Below are positions 41,501 through 47,932 of a DNA stretch of 64,000 bases, piece by piece. This DNA is from a virus, in the IMG/VR virus record IMGVR_UViG_3300033388_007730, positions 1 to 64,000 of that record, one strand, 5' to 3'. The notes under the pieces are model-generated. The model was not told where the DNA came from and did not search any database. It saw only the letters and a list, made by a program, of their open reading frames with translations. Numbering within the stretch: the first letter of the stretch is position 1; each line of letters starts with the position of its first letter. The translations under genes and the position numbers were made by a program.

Positions 41501-41589
41501 GATCTGATCTTGTTCCTTACATATATTTAATGGGAGGATATACATCAGCCAAAGGAGAAGATTCAGTAGAGATAACTTTTGATATATAA
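35569..41589 (+). CDS. Giant virion protein with VWA-like MIDAS, LamG and Kelch domains
   Basis: The 2,006-residue protein is the longest in the window. Near residues 94-106 it has VVTFIIDQSGSMS, the D-x-S-x-S metal-site motif of von Willebrand A domains, but the fold seems to break off at about residue 160 and passes into an FN3-like segment. A LamG domain lies at ~290-497 (LTIMAWVFPYKN, KWQHVCMTYNQGVVSFYHNG). More beta-sandwich material fills the middle, and a Kelch propeller with IYAIGG-type strands (IYAIGGLKDN ~1666, IYTIGGVGID, YYILGGSNN, IYLMGGYTS) forms the C-terminus. No signal peptide or membrane segment. Probably a host-contact appendage protein. Confidence 0.75.
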   Translation: MAILNLIDYYKAINGTSSLESGVWHTNFDKRHALKVYSDLEAVDEHSDTMVLSSTPSLTESIDVFSEKLGQKLNNTKITTQGDGSEIVELELDDRVVTFIIDQSGSMSWSDNGNFRHVIAQDIADKIQNNYPGDIKYNLLEFGSKFVNVVLFGVIEESMDADDPNVVENALTIDSDENFRGIRVVRTTEDIDLSYNPAGGDLMSDGFLGKMLDQDVVEGTTYYYWVYTYDANLSMSKGRRIKVTPRDRIVPRGVSIFRSFEKHDDITKGLPLIGTGISRDDNTLGIWHFNEGTGTNVFDFSSTNAVLNINDTEPTWYDSEFVPTGTSGIYLNGVNDYVNIIGQTDLYRDFVTQPELTIMAWVFPYKNTGLQNIVSSTSDTGENYYFCFTNEKLTFWVDSPNEIFNTVDDVLELNKWQHVCMTYNQGVVSFYHNGILRDTISPFPSVPVAVSEYSFNIGVSSTGIGYFYGKITEISVHDVARSSVYINAQLTTNSITDSDGVEIDTEITGIKDDNGDRINVLRYEVSEDYNFIGGNVKIVRNNERIPTWEEDGEDIFNGTVAPGMYYVADVNDYVLGDNVYYRIFSQNTLGNFSFVSDSLSLTFELEKPSSDVGFPTLDSAIPPPILRSGVPLGTAGNMKTAIKWAQTSPIDDRIKKVKIFYSRTGYPTVNDDGGSDGELVFNGTTSDNVFVHRDLDNDVEAYYTIVNVDRYGRSSNYDSDGVRIQDFLQTLIVPVSDADDVAIPLVDVENLHYELIDDDSVSVIWDQPSKNPENISAYFDQTVVVYTSITDQFGSALSEDTLLKMFISSEIIRDDQADDVFGGIAAADFEDRDAYTFNVIRTDDGILKASLTMTTNTSIMASVKEATFEIQVKAFVPKEGYISPTNNTTVTTPLEEYSQAVADLIDEIEGEDTVSSTVTGENIFEYFSKKITINFTNPWEVELINKENMMVSERCYVQKEDEITKEEYLVTSAQSFNGIYMKASAPFIARAKVKYKGKPINTGSVQIAVWDADSNNLCRNAGTEGSTPYEGEKIQVSTTVLPPAGSLPILSGEEEIESGGETIVIPISYVDIPLYAPDMPQAVRLFVKGSRAGYDSVKDLYILFQNILKIDIQAFSPNVDGTHLAEQQAQVYIVHPDYPNTNLLYDSSLVTYPDDDTVVQWESKPIEGDPRDIYSIDNVPIPNGIYSYTRNGVARNVFMGPIERGTEKIDETHEITATVVFSGLSSQAKQFIYIEYEPDEYNKFAARFLMEVDGGWIGDGLDSRWGGAGWLNVRSGLLWTDGSDYRRVKVSRNPRIAANSDFGSASCFRDCASQEDSEVLELSSGQIVHIITGDDNLEILHGDITEETDPYTGEHTLTVEENGSIANGEAYIELNDQEDTDMTYFYIRANKFVPNAGGINPDYLRDENPINECLCLKGSAGLFKKDLPKWEPVVYINGTTTLFVNNRPLTLKGGGDFYNGIPPCPIGLREPLSMSIVDRRVITNNETFWVNNDQFLDSDGHTLVKDDSDVFVKVRINWKRGNVPVGTIISVSVGDGSASNLFVASQDRYFAEIDSDDGFSYVTVQLAASRVAESTTTENIRIFSVYDENGKTERNVGVVVSLTIDKENEDVTVITSGVIEDVDAPVETPYSRTLDRYDILLNEWNTVSSMSESRGDMFSGGVGDYIYAIGGLKDNDMNISSRNERYDTVTDTWSDMATMITPRFGGSSITIGNDIYTIGGVGIDSSEGGELDVSIAMEVYHADIDEWEILSSMPINNQGEAAEEKFGVAFGTANVVLVNNNGYIYVLCGAKSVTNASGEVKVEDYNNVILRYHIENDSWEISDELYSDEMATYARISPLSIYYEDKIIVFNGGVDNGSEIVFFNDEFTVDMDSSLVRVVNNRYINFGSALFSSALVPKYLSSFAEYDINPSDYDANYYILGGSNNDSSSLDVMERIITSYDPFDYDSSYIISDPSIQLPALPTAKHGASAVYAEALRGSDLVPYIYLMGGYTSAKGEDSVEITFDI

Positions 41590-41599
41590 GGTGATAGTA

Positions 41600-44500
41600 A
41601 TGTCAGAAGAATATAAAACAGTTAAATTAAAATTAGATGGCAAGCAATCTTTGTCTGTACCTGTTGATATAAAGAAAAATGGTAGATATATAACTGAAGA
41701 TGTTGATATTATCGTTAGAGGATTTTTAAAATTTAATGACGAAGCAACAACAGATACAACTTTATATGAAAGTAACAGTTATCAGAGACAATCTGCTAAT
41801 AAATTGGATGACAAAACAGTTGTTCATCCGGTACTTTTCGTATCAAATAGAATAAGAGTTCTTAATGGTAGGGGCGTTTTTACTCTTCTTCCCAGATCAG
41901 AAGATGTTTTAGAGGATACAGAAACTGTTCAAGATAGAGCTGGTTCTGATATAACTGATGATCAGATAGTATCTTCTGGAGGTATATCTAAAGATGAGCA
42001 AATTACAGAACCAAATAGTGATCCAGCTACTATAATAATAGAGACAGGAGAAATTAGAACACCATATAAAATATCTATTGAAATTACTATTGTTCCTCTT
42101 GTTGCTGGGGGATTATATGCTCAGACAATTGATAGAGGAACTAATCCAACAGTAGATGATGACACTAGTGATTCTTCTTTATTCTCAAAATATAAAACGA
42201 GAACAAGTAGTAATTTAGTAGTTGAATGTTTTGGAGAGGACGACTGGGTTCCTGTTATCACACCTATACTCGGAACAAACAATAGCAGTTATGATACTTT
42301 CGTTAGTGAATTAGAAGACTTATCTAACAGTACTCCTATGGGTGCTTCTACATTATATGATGCAATTGTATCTGGTGCTGATATAGTATCTGATAACGAG
42401 ATAGACACTTCAAGAAAAATAATATATACATTTACAGATAATGAATCTAGTGCTTCTACAGCTTCAGCTGATAATGTTATTAATGAAGTAAATAATATTG
42501 ATGGTGTTAAAAATACTCCTTTGATGATTGCTAATATGGCTATTGTAGAACCAGTTACTTTATCTGTCAAAGCTAATACTACAGATACTAGAGATTTAAA
42601 TAAAATGTCATTTGAGACGGGAGGTCAAGCTGTGACAGTAGTATCTGAAGATTTTTTGGATGATATTGTTGGTATATTTTACAGTGAAGCTGTTGGAGCC
42701 ATGGGTTATGGAACATATGAATTTATTGCTGATTTAGGAGAGGAGTCAACAGTAAACAATATTACAGCTTATTTTGATATAACAGTTGATAATGCTAGTG
42801 CTACATGGGAAATTGAAACTAGTATTGATGGGTATAATTACACAGCATTAAATAAGGATTATGTTGCTGATGAGACAGTTGAATTTGCTGATCTTTTAGC
42901 TAGATATATAAAATTTAAAATTATTTTGATAACTGGATTTATTGACACCACTACTCCAAGCCCTTCTATATTTCCTGATTCGCCAGCATTAACTTCTATA
43001 TCTATAGTTTACAACCAGGCTAACATAGCTTATTTGTATTTGAATAAAGAAGAAGAAGATATTATTCCGTATCATATTACTTTAGCTGTTGACTCTAATG
43101 AAATTGCTAATAATGAAATTAGTGTTGGAGTTGCTAAGTCAGATTCTGGCACATGGGCTGATTATTCTACTCCATCTCAATCAATTGTTAACCAGAATGG
43201 CAAGATAGTTATTCCAATAAGATTTTCTCAAGACATTGGAGAATTTCAGCAAGAACCTCTTAATAAGGTTGACAGTTTTACATTGAAAATGGAATATGGT
43301 TCTTTTGATCCATTTGCTACAGTACTCTTATATGATAAAGATGATGAGATAATTACTAGTGATAAGTATAAACTTTATCCTAGAGATGGAGTTGTTGTTC
43401 TATCTTTTGCTGTTGATACTGACTATCAAGATGGTGATTTTAAAATAGGTCTTCTTAATGGAACTGATTACAAAGTTGGACTTAAATTAACCAACAAATC
43501 AGATTCGGAGCAATTATTATTATATGGAGTAGGATATTTATATACTACTGGAAGAGATTTGTTACCACCAGTTACTAAGATTCCTCCAGAAGCAAGTAAT
43601 GTGATTATAACTAATGAAAATCCTAATAGATTTACTATAATGGAAGTTTCTTATACTTATACAGATTCTAATTTTGATCCAGAAGATGAAAGTGCTACTA
43701 GAATAATTTGGTATATTAATGGTTCTTCTATTGATTATTTGGAAGGAGTGAGAAAGTGGAATGATACAACCGATCCATTAGATCCAGTCTATTCTCAAAC
43801 ATCTTTAGAGTATCCAGACAGCGATGATTTAACAGGAGATACAATAGATGTGTGGATTAAGAAACAGGAAGATTCTATATTGCAAGTGAATGATGCGATT
43901 TATTATGAAGTTCAGGTTAGTGACGGAGAATTGTTCGGGGTAAAAGAAAAATCTAGCACTGTTAAAGTAACAGAAGCAATACCTGTATTAAAGAGTCAAA
44001 TTTTTGTAAAGGCTAAAGATGAGAATGGCAATATTGGAGATAGACTTTCTGCTGATAAAATTGCTGTGATATATCCTCCATTAGATGAAATATTTGCTGG
44101 AGATGGAGAGGATGTAAGTGAAATACAATGGATAATAAATGATGTATCATTTAAATCAGGAATTGTAGGAGATGTATCTTCATCTGGAATTCCTATTGAA
44201 GAAATTAGAATTAATGAAATAGGAAATGAAGAGTATACTGATTATGGATTAAGAATTAATAATAGTGTGACGGTTCAAGTGACTCCTAGAACTAGTGGAG
44301 TAGTTGGAGAGATAATCACTAGTAGAACAGTGATAGTAGAAAATTCATTGCCGCGAGTGTATAATGTCGAGTTTGTTGGATCTAGTCATTCAGATAGAAA
44401 TGATTTAGTATTGAGTTGGGATTGGTGGAATTTTGAATCGATTGCCCTTGCTGACACTGACACTACCGGGCAAAAAGATGTTACGACAGTTTCGTGGTTC

Positions 44501-44758
44501 GTAAAAAATCCAGGGGATGATAATTTTACTGAGATTTATAGATTTAATGATCAAACAAATAATCTTGAAGAAACATTTATAGATCCTTTCTATAATGGAA
44601 AAATTACAATTAGTTTAATTAACCACAATTCAATAATATCTTCTAGTGTTTTGTTCGTAGGTCAGAAATGGCAGTGTGTTATCACACCAAATGACACAAT
44701 TGACAATGGGACCACATATACTACCGAAGAAATTACTATCACCGCTTCTGCTAATTAA
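41600..44758 (+). CDS. Virion protein with VWA-like, discoidin-like and PKD-like domains
   Basis: I chose ATG 41600 (AAGGTGAT upstream) over an upstream TTG at 41579 that overlaps the previous gene; this gives 1,052 residues. Residues ~205-360 resemble the second half of a VWA domain, with TPMGASTLYDA (~243) carrying the threonine MIDAS element and a following IIYTFTDNESS strand, but no D-x-S-x-S motif is visible before it. Residues ~370-450 look discoidin-like (GTYEFIADLGEES, WEIETSIDGYNY, ARYIKFKI). From ~660 PKD-like pairs recur (RIIWYINGS, EIQWIIND, TVSWFVKN), similar to the gene at 20186. It closes the virion locus; a promoter and a change of gene type follow. Confidence 0.75.
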   Translation: MSEEYKTVKLKLDGKQSLSVPVDIKKNGRYITEDVDIIVRGFLKFNDEATTDTTLYESNSYQRQSANKLDDKTVVHPVLFVSNRIRVLNGRGVFTLLPRSEDVLEDTETVQDRAGSDITDDQIVSSGGISKDEQITEPNSDPATIIIETGEIRTPYKISIEITIVPLVAGGLYAQTIDRGTNPTVDDDTSDSSLFSKYKTRTSSNLVVECFGEDDWVPVITPILGTNNSSYDTFVSELEDLSNSTPMGASTLYDAIVSGADIVSDNEIDTSRKIIYTFTDNESSASTASADNVINEVNNIDGVKNTPLMIANMAIVEPVTLSVKANTTDTRDLNKMSFETGGQAVTVVSEDFLDDIVGIFYSEAVGAMGYGTYEFIADLGEESTVNNITAYFDITVDNASATWEIETSIDGYNYTALNKDYVADETVEFADLLARYIKFKIILITGFIDTTTPSPSIFPDSPALTSISIVYNQANIAYLYLNKEEEDIIPYHITLAVDSNEIANNEISVGVAKSDSGTWADYSTPSQSIVNQNGKIVIPIRFSQDIGEFQQEPLNKVDSFTLKMEYGSFDPFATVLLYDKDDEIITSDKYKLYPRDGVVVLSFAVDTDYQDGDFKIGLLNGTDYKVGLKLTNKSDSEQLLLYGVGYLYTTGRDLLPPVTKIPPEASNVIITNENPNRFTIMEVSYTYTDSNFDPEDESATRIIWYINGSSIDYLEGVRKWNDTTDPLDPVYSQTSLEYPDSDDLTGDTIDVWIKKQEDSILQVNDAIYYEVQVSDGELFGVKEKSSTVKVTEAIPVLKSQIFVKAKDENGNIGDRLSADKIAVIYPPLDEIFAGDGEDVSEIQWIINDVSFKSGIVGDVSSSGIPIEEIRINEIGNEEYTDYGLRINNSVTVQVTPRTSGVVGEIITSRTVIVENSLPRVYNVEFVGSSHSDRNDLVLSWDWWNFESIALADTDTTGQKDVTTVSWFVKNPGDDNFTEIYRFNDQTNNLEETFIDPFYNGKITISLINHNSIISSSVLFVGQKWQCVITPNDTIDNGTTYTTEEITITASAN

Positions 44759-44771
44759 AATCATTTTTCTT

Positions 44772-44799
44772 TTGAAAGTGATTAATAATATGGTAAAAT
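44772..44799 (+). promoter_or_regulatory. Sigma-70-type promoter for the GT2 gene, possibly leaderless
   Basis: TTGAAA (44772-44777), 16-bp spacer starting GTGA, TAAAAT (44794-44799). It shares the GTGA after the -35 box with the promoters at 47878 and 52142. The expected start of transcription falls at or next to ATG 44806, leaving almost no leader. Confidence 0.6.
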
Positions 44800-44805
44800 G
44801 AAATT

Positions 44806-45516
44806 ATGAAAAATCTAAATGTTGTAATCTTAACACACAATGAAATTGATACTATAAAAAAATGTCTAAAAGCATTATGCACTTACACAAAAAATTTTAA
44901 TTTAGTTGTGATAGAAAATACTTCTACTGATGGAACTGAGCAATTTTTGTCAAGAGTTGAAAATGAATATGTGAATATTACAGTAGAATTTAATAAAGAG
45001 AATAATGGAGTTATTGAGGGAAGGAATCAGGGTTATTCTATTGCCCAAAAAAAATATCCAGATGCTGAATATGTTATGTTTATAGATTGCGACCAGGAAG
45101 TTTTACCAGGATGGCAAGAGAGTTATATGAATCTATTTGATCAAAAATATGATTTGATCGGTTGTGAAGCCTGGAAAATGAGAAAAAAAGATTTTTATCC
45201 TGAAAGAAAAGTGTCATGCTCAATAGACTCATTTAGTTATATCGGGGCGGGAGGGATGATGGTTAAAAATAGTGTTATAGAAGATATAGGATTGTTTGAT
45301 GAGAGATATGAGAAGTATTATTGGGAAGATCCTAGTTTTTGCTTCAGAGCACATCAAGCAGGATATAAGATAGGTTGGAATTATAAAAGTTCAATAATTC
45401 ATCAAAAGCATAATTTATCTTTAAGTGGAGATAGAAAAAAATATTTTATGAAGAACTGGAAGAAATTTCAGGAGAAGTGGAAAGGATACGAGATCCCAGT
45501 TCTTAAGATGGATTAA
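44806..45516 (+). CDS. GT2-family (GT-A fold) glycosyltransferase
   Basis: The 236-residue protein has the layout of a family 2 enzyme: NVVILTHNE start (~4-12), a nucleotide-binding VVIENTSTDGTE stretch (~34-45), NNGVIEGRNQGY (~65-76), and FIDCDQEV (~93-100) containing the D-x-D metal/UDP-sugar site. The acceptor half includes YIGAGGMMVK and FDERYEKYYWEDPSFCFRA, the latter providing the usual ED catalytic-base region. No membrane segment follows, so it is soluble. Its stop overlaps the stop of the convergent - strand gene by three bases. The sugar and acceptor are unknown; glycosylation of virion appendages or DNA are both possible. Confidence 0.85.
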   Translation: MKNLNVVILTHNEIDTIKKCLKALCTYTKNFNLVVIENTSTDGTEQFLSRVENEYVNITVEFNKENNGVIEGRNQGYSIAQKKYPDAEYVMFIDCDQEVLPGWQESYMNLFDQKYDLIGCEAWKMRKKDFYPERKVSCSIDSFSYIGAGGMMVKNSVIEDIGLFDERYEKYYWEDPSFCFRAHQAGYKIGWNYKSSIIHQKHNLSLSGDRKKYFMKNWKKFQEKWKGYEIPVLKMD

Positions 45517-46109
45517 TAATCTTTAGCATCTAATTTTCCGTATTCTTCTTCGAACTCTTTATGAAACTTATCAGACGCTCTTCTCTCCAATCTAATATCT
45601 AGACAAATATTCCCAAGAAGAGCATCTAAATCTATAAAATCATAATCAGGATCTGGTTTTTCAGAATCTCTAGATACAAACTGTATCTCTACCTTTCCCT
45701 TCTTAGATTTATTCCAATTATCAAAATAAGTAAAACCTTGCTCATATAAAATGTTATATAACAATTTACTAATATCACATAAACTAAGTTCTGCTATACC
45801 ATGACTCCCCCAATCAATCTCTTTTTCCAGGCAAGCGTCAAGATATTTAATTACATCTTCTAAATTATCAGGACAAGGATAAGGAGATTGAGAAACAGCA
45901 GCTTTTGCTAACCCTTTCGTTATCTCTGTTTTAAATGTCCATTTCTTATCTAACCACTCAGAATCACCATCATGTCTTCTCTCATGAGGCTTAGGTGTAT
46001 TCTGAATTGCTTTACTCAACTCATTCATACATGCCTCATTAAGAAATCCCTCTTCTGTCATAAGAGGTTGTGATAGCATTTCTATATTTTTAAATGGATC
46101 TTTTTTCAT
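45513..46109 (-). CDS. Hypothetical acidic protein, last gene of the minus-strand cluster
   Basis: The 198-residue protein starts at ATG 46109 on the - strand with an AGAGAGGAAT ribosome binding site. It is acidic and soluble. Residues ~40-70 (HERRHDGDSEWLDKKWTFKTEI) and a C-terminal helix rich in charged residues are the only notable stretches. I recognise no domain. Unlike several of its upstream neighbours, its frame is intact. Its stop codon shares bases with the stop of the convergent glycosyltransferase gene. Confidence 0.7.
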   Translation of the reverse strand: MKKDPFKNIEMLSQPLMTEEGFLNEACMNELSKAIQNTPKPHERRHDGDSEWLDKKWTFKTEITKGLAKAAVSQSPYPCPDNLEDVIKYLDACLEKEIDWGSHGIAELSLCDISKLLYNILYEQGFTYFDNWNKSKKGKVEIQFVSRDSEKPDPDYDFIDLDALLGNICLDIRLERRASDKFHKEFEEEYGKLDAKDY

Positions 46110-46174
46110 AACTATTCCTCTCTAATTAAATAGAATCAATTTCATCACGATATTTTTTAAGTTTTTCAGAAACA

Positions 46175-46510
46175 TTATAAGGAGAGATATTCTTTTTTTT
46201 TACTAATTTCTATATCTACCGCTGCAAAAATATATTTTCTAATATCTATAAGTCCTCCATTAATTATATCTATCCACTTTTTATTATACATTATTTCATC
46301 ACCACTTAAAATAGCATAATATCGTATAGGAATATTTACTAATACTTTTATAATACAATTTTTTATATTGCGAATAATTGCCCCTCCATGTTCTTCAGGA
46401 GTAGGCATAATAAAATATCTCGTTATAATATCTTCTCCTTCTTCTATATTGATTTCTGTATTAGCATGATATGGTTTGGGTTCAACTAAAATATTAATTT
46501 CTTTTTGCAT
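46175..46510 (-). CDS. Hypothetical protein, probably truncated by a poly-A frameshift
   Basis: The - strand frame encodes 111 residues from ATG 46510, preceded by AGAGAGGAAAGGG. It ends shortly after nine consecutive A (KKKEYLSL). If that run had eight A, the frame would continue to TAA at 46126 and add a natural-looking end (NISPYNVSEKLKKYRDEIDSI, split at NISPYNVSEK). So the intact gene is probably 46126-46510. No domain is recognised. It directly follows the ribbon-helix-helix gene by 5 bp, so the two may form a functional pair. Confidence 0.55.
   Translation of the reverse strand: MQKEINILVEPKPYHANTEINIEEGEDIITRYFIMPTPEEHGGAIIRNIKNCIIKVLVNIPIRYYAILSGDEIMYNKKWIDIINGGLIDIRKYIFAAVDIEISKKKEYLSL
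46193..46201 (-). other. A9 homopolymer at a frame break
   Basis: Nine T on the + strand (nine A in the mRNA) lie exactly where the coding frame of the 46510 gene is lost. Removing one base restores an open frame to 46126. Transcriptional slippage, mutation or sequence error are the options. Confidence 0.5.
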
Positions 46511-46515
46511 AATTT

Positions 46516-46671
46516 TTATTCCCTTTCCTCTCTAATCCTTTTTAACATTAACTCTCTCAACATTACACTGATTGTTTTTTGTTCTTCTTCACAAATTTTT
46601 ACAAATTCTTTGTAAAAAGATGGTTTCACAATAAATTGTATTATTCTATCATTTTTTTCTTTTTTAGTCAT
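46516..46671 (-). CDS. Small ribbon-helix-helix DNA-binding protein
   Basis: This 51-residue gene was found by direct translation of the - strand. ATG 46671 follows AGAGGAATA. After a short basic start, RIIQFIVKPSFYKEF forms the strand and first helix, and KTISVMLRELMLKRIREE the second helix, matching the ribbon-helix-helix (Arc/CopG) pattern: a strand with alternating residues, then helix-turn-helix with a small residue at the turn. Such proteins dimerise and bind operator DNA, often repressing their own operon or serving as antitoxins. It may control the divergent promoters at 47840-47906; that is speculation. Confidence 0.65.
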   Translation of the reverse strand: MTKKEKNDRIIQFIVKPSFYKEFVKICEEEQKTISVMLRELMLKRIREERE

Positions 46672-46700
46672 ATTATTCCTCTGGGGTGAAGAAATAAATG

Positions 46701-46931
46701 TTAAAAATTCTCCTTATTAACTGTATCAATAATAAATTCTAAAATCTCATCTCTTCCTTCTAATATTGTTTCAACAACTTTTGTCCATTATCATTTTCGT
46801 GAACAACTCCTATGATATGTCCATAACCTCCATAGTGTCCTTTATCTGCGTGTTCTTGCATTTTCTCCGGACTTTCTATATCATTTGTTCCTAATCCGCT
46901 TGGATCGTACTAGCATCTTATAATTTGTCAT
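46701..46931 (-). pseudogene. Broken small gene with two compensating frameshifts
   Basis: On the - strand a protein of about 77 residues can be read only by changing frame twice. It starts MTNYKMLV at ATG 46931, continues in a second frame with DPSGLGTNDIESPEKMQEHA and GHYGGYGHIIGVVHEND, and returns to the first frame for VVETILEGRDEILEF up to TAA 46701. Each piece looks coding, and the second and third meet sensibly. The start and stop are in the same frame, so the two indels cancel. The family is unknown. It lies in a region with several other broken genes, which points to decay. Confidence 0.5.
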
Positions 46932-46944
46932 TTTGATGTATCCA

Positions 46945-47106
46945 TTAGTCTATCTCCATCAATTCAAATCTTGTAATTATTATTTCAGGTTCATTACTCA
47001 ATATTCTATTTATATTTACAATTTCTATTTCTTTTATAATATCTTCTGTTTTTTCATGAATTTTTATAATTTTTTTTACATTTTTTTTAGATTCTTTTAG
47101 TGTCAT
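46945..47106 (-). CDS. Small protein with the RFELMEID C-terminal tail
   Basis: The 53-residue frame begins at ATG 47106, has no ribosome binding site and overlaps the previous small gene by 20 bp. It is a lysine-rich helix-like protein (ESKKNVKKIIKIHEKTEDII) ending in ITRFELMEID. The ending is shared with at least four other products in the window. With one A fewer at the nine-A run at its start, it would be fused to the 47239 frame, giving a single ~97-residue protein, which I think is the original gene. Confidence 0.5.
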   Translation of the reverse strand: MTLKESKKNVKKIIKIHEKTEDIIKEIEIVNINRILSNEPEIIITRFELMEID

Positions 47107-47239
47107 TTTTTTTTATTGTTGAATTATTCCTATCTCTAACAGACCATGTATCGTCTTTTGACATTTTAATGAAGTAGTCCCATCCATCTATAATTGTGTA
47201 ATTAAATTGATATCTTATTATATATTTTTTTTCGCTCAT
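47087..47239 (-). CDS. Small hypothetical protein, likely the N-terminal half of a frameshifted gene
   Basis: The 50-residue frame begins at ATG 47239 overlapping the preceding gene's TGA. It contains YIIRYQFNYTIIDGWDYFIK and then a short charged end after a poly-A tract. It lacks any known domain. The next frame starts exactly in the poly-A run, so the two frames were probably one gene ending in RFELMEID. Confidence 0.5.
   Translation of the reverse strand: MSEKKYIIRYQFNYTIIDGWDYFIKMSKDDTWSVRDRNNSTIKKNDTKRI
47106..47114 (-). other. A9 homopolymer at a frame break
   Basis: Nine A in mRNA sense join the 47239 and 47106 frames. Eight A would put them in one frame. This is the same situation as at 46193-46201. 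Confidence 0.5.
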
Positions 47240-47565
47240 AATTCCATCAACTCAAATATAGATATAGGTTCTCTGTTTAGAAATTCTTTTTCTTCTCGCT
47301 CTTTTAGCTTTAACTTTGTTATATTTATTTGGCTACCATCTTTATTAAACTTATACCAACTTTCTTCACCATATAGATTTTTGTAATGTGCTTCTGTCCA
47401 TTTGTTTTCTTCATTGTATCCATATCAGGCTTCACGACCGATAGAATTTCTAACATGAATTAGATGACTATTCTTATTATACTTCCACCAGTATATTAGA
47501 TCATTAGGCTCTTCACGATAAATAAGATTCCCTTTTTCATCATGTTTTTCTATCTCTTCATTCAT
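47236..47565 (-). pseudogene. YD-repeat-like small protein gene interrupted by TGA
   Basis: The - strand frame from ATG 47565 (overlapping the upstream TGA) to TGA 47236 would give 109 residues but has one internal TGA at 47425-47427, within GREA-stop-YGYNEENKW. The aligned position in its upstream paralogue is a tryptophan (TGG), so a single base change explains the stop. The sequence has YD-like repeats (KHDEKGNLIYRE, WWKYNKNSHLIHV) and ends in REPISIFELMEL, the shared tail. TGA ends several intact genes here, so routine readthrough is unlikely. Confidence 0.65.
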
Positions 47566-47831
47566 ATGTCCATCAATCTAAATCTAGAAATTGGGTTCCT
47601 GCTTAAAAATTCTTTTTCTTGTTTTTTAAACTCTATTTCTTTTAATTTTTGTTCTGTTATTTCTATTGCCCAATTATCCTCACCATATTCCCACCATTGT
47701 TCTTCTCCTACAGAATTTTTCCAATGAATTATCCTATTGTTTTCGTCATATTCAGACCAATATTCATAGCCATTAGTTTTGAGATAAACACAATTGCCTT
47801 TATTATCATATTCTTCTATTGGTTCACTCAT
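47562..47831 (-). CDS. YD-repeat-like small protein, first gene of the minus-strand cluster
   Basis: I chose ATG 47831 (89 residues); an earlier in-frame ATG at 47849 lies inside the promoter. The sequence is built from repeats such as EYDNKGNCVYLKTNGYEYW and EYDENNRIIHWKNS, reminiscent of YD/RHS-type repeats, followed by a charged helix and the tail RNPISRFRLMDI. It has two paralogues nearby (47236 and 49009). With the predicted start of transcription only 1-3 bases before ATG, the mRNA would be leaderless. Function unknown. Confidence 0.65.
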   Translation of the reverse strand: MSEPIEEYDNKGNCVYLKTNGYEYWSEYDENNRIIHWKNSVGEEQWWEYGEDNWAIEITEQKLKEIEFKKQEKEFLSRNPISRFRLMDI

Positions 47832-47839
47832 AGTCTGCC

Positions 47840-47868
47840 ATTCTACCACAAAAATTGCTAAATGTCAA
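47840..47868 (-). promoter_or_regulatory. Near-consensus promoter for the minus-strand cluster
   Basis: On the - strand: TTGACA (47868-47863), 17-bp spacer ending TGTGG, TAGAAT (47845-47840). This is one of the best sigma-70 matches in the window. Transcription should begin at about 47832, right at ATG 47831. Confidence 0.7.
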
Positions 47869-47877
47869 GAATAAATG

Positions 47878-47906
47878 TTGAAAAGTGATTATATTTGTTG
47901 TATTAT
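47878..47906 (+). promoter_or_regulatory. Divergent promoter for the GT4 gene
   Basis: TTGAAA (47878-47883), 17-bp spacer starting AGTGATT and ending TTG, TATTAT (47901-47906). Its -35 box is only 9 bp from that of the - strand promoter, so the two can be co-regulated. A leader of about 20 bases contains AAAGGGG before ATG 47933. Confidence 0.65.
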
Positions 47907-47932
47907 AGAAGATATTTCACAAAGGGGTTATT

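Noticed and set aside
41579-41600. TTG start at 41579 for the last virion gene
   Set aside because: It overlaps the preceding stop and has no ribosome binding site; ATG 41600 follows AAGGTGAT.
44758-44785. Hairpin AATCA...TGATT after the last virion gene
   Set aside because: It overlaps the promoter at 44772 and is imperfect; it cannot be told apart from chance.
47850-47932. Origin of replication or attachment site in the divergent gap
   Set aside because: The gap is fully explained by two promoters and has no iterated repeats.
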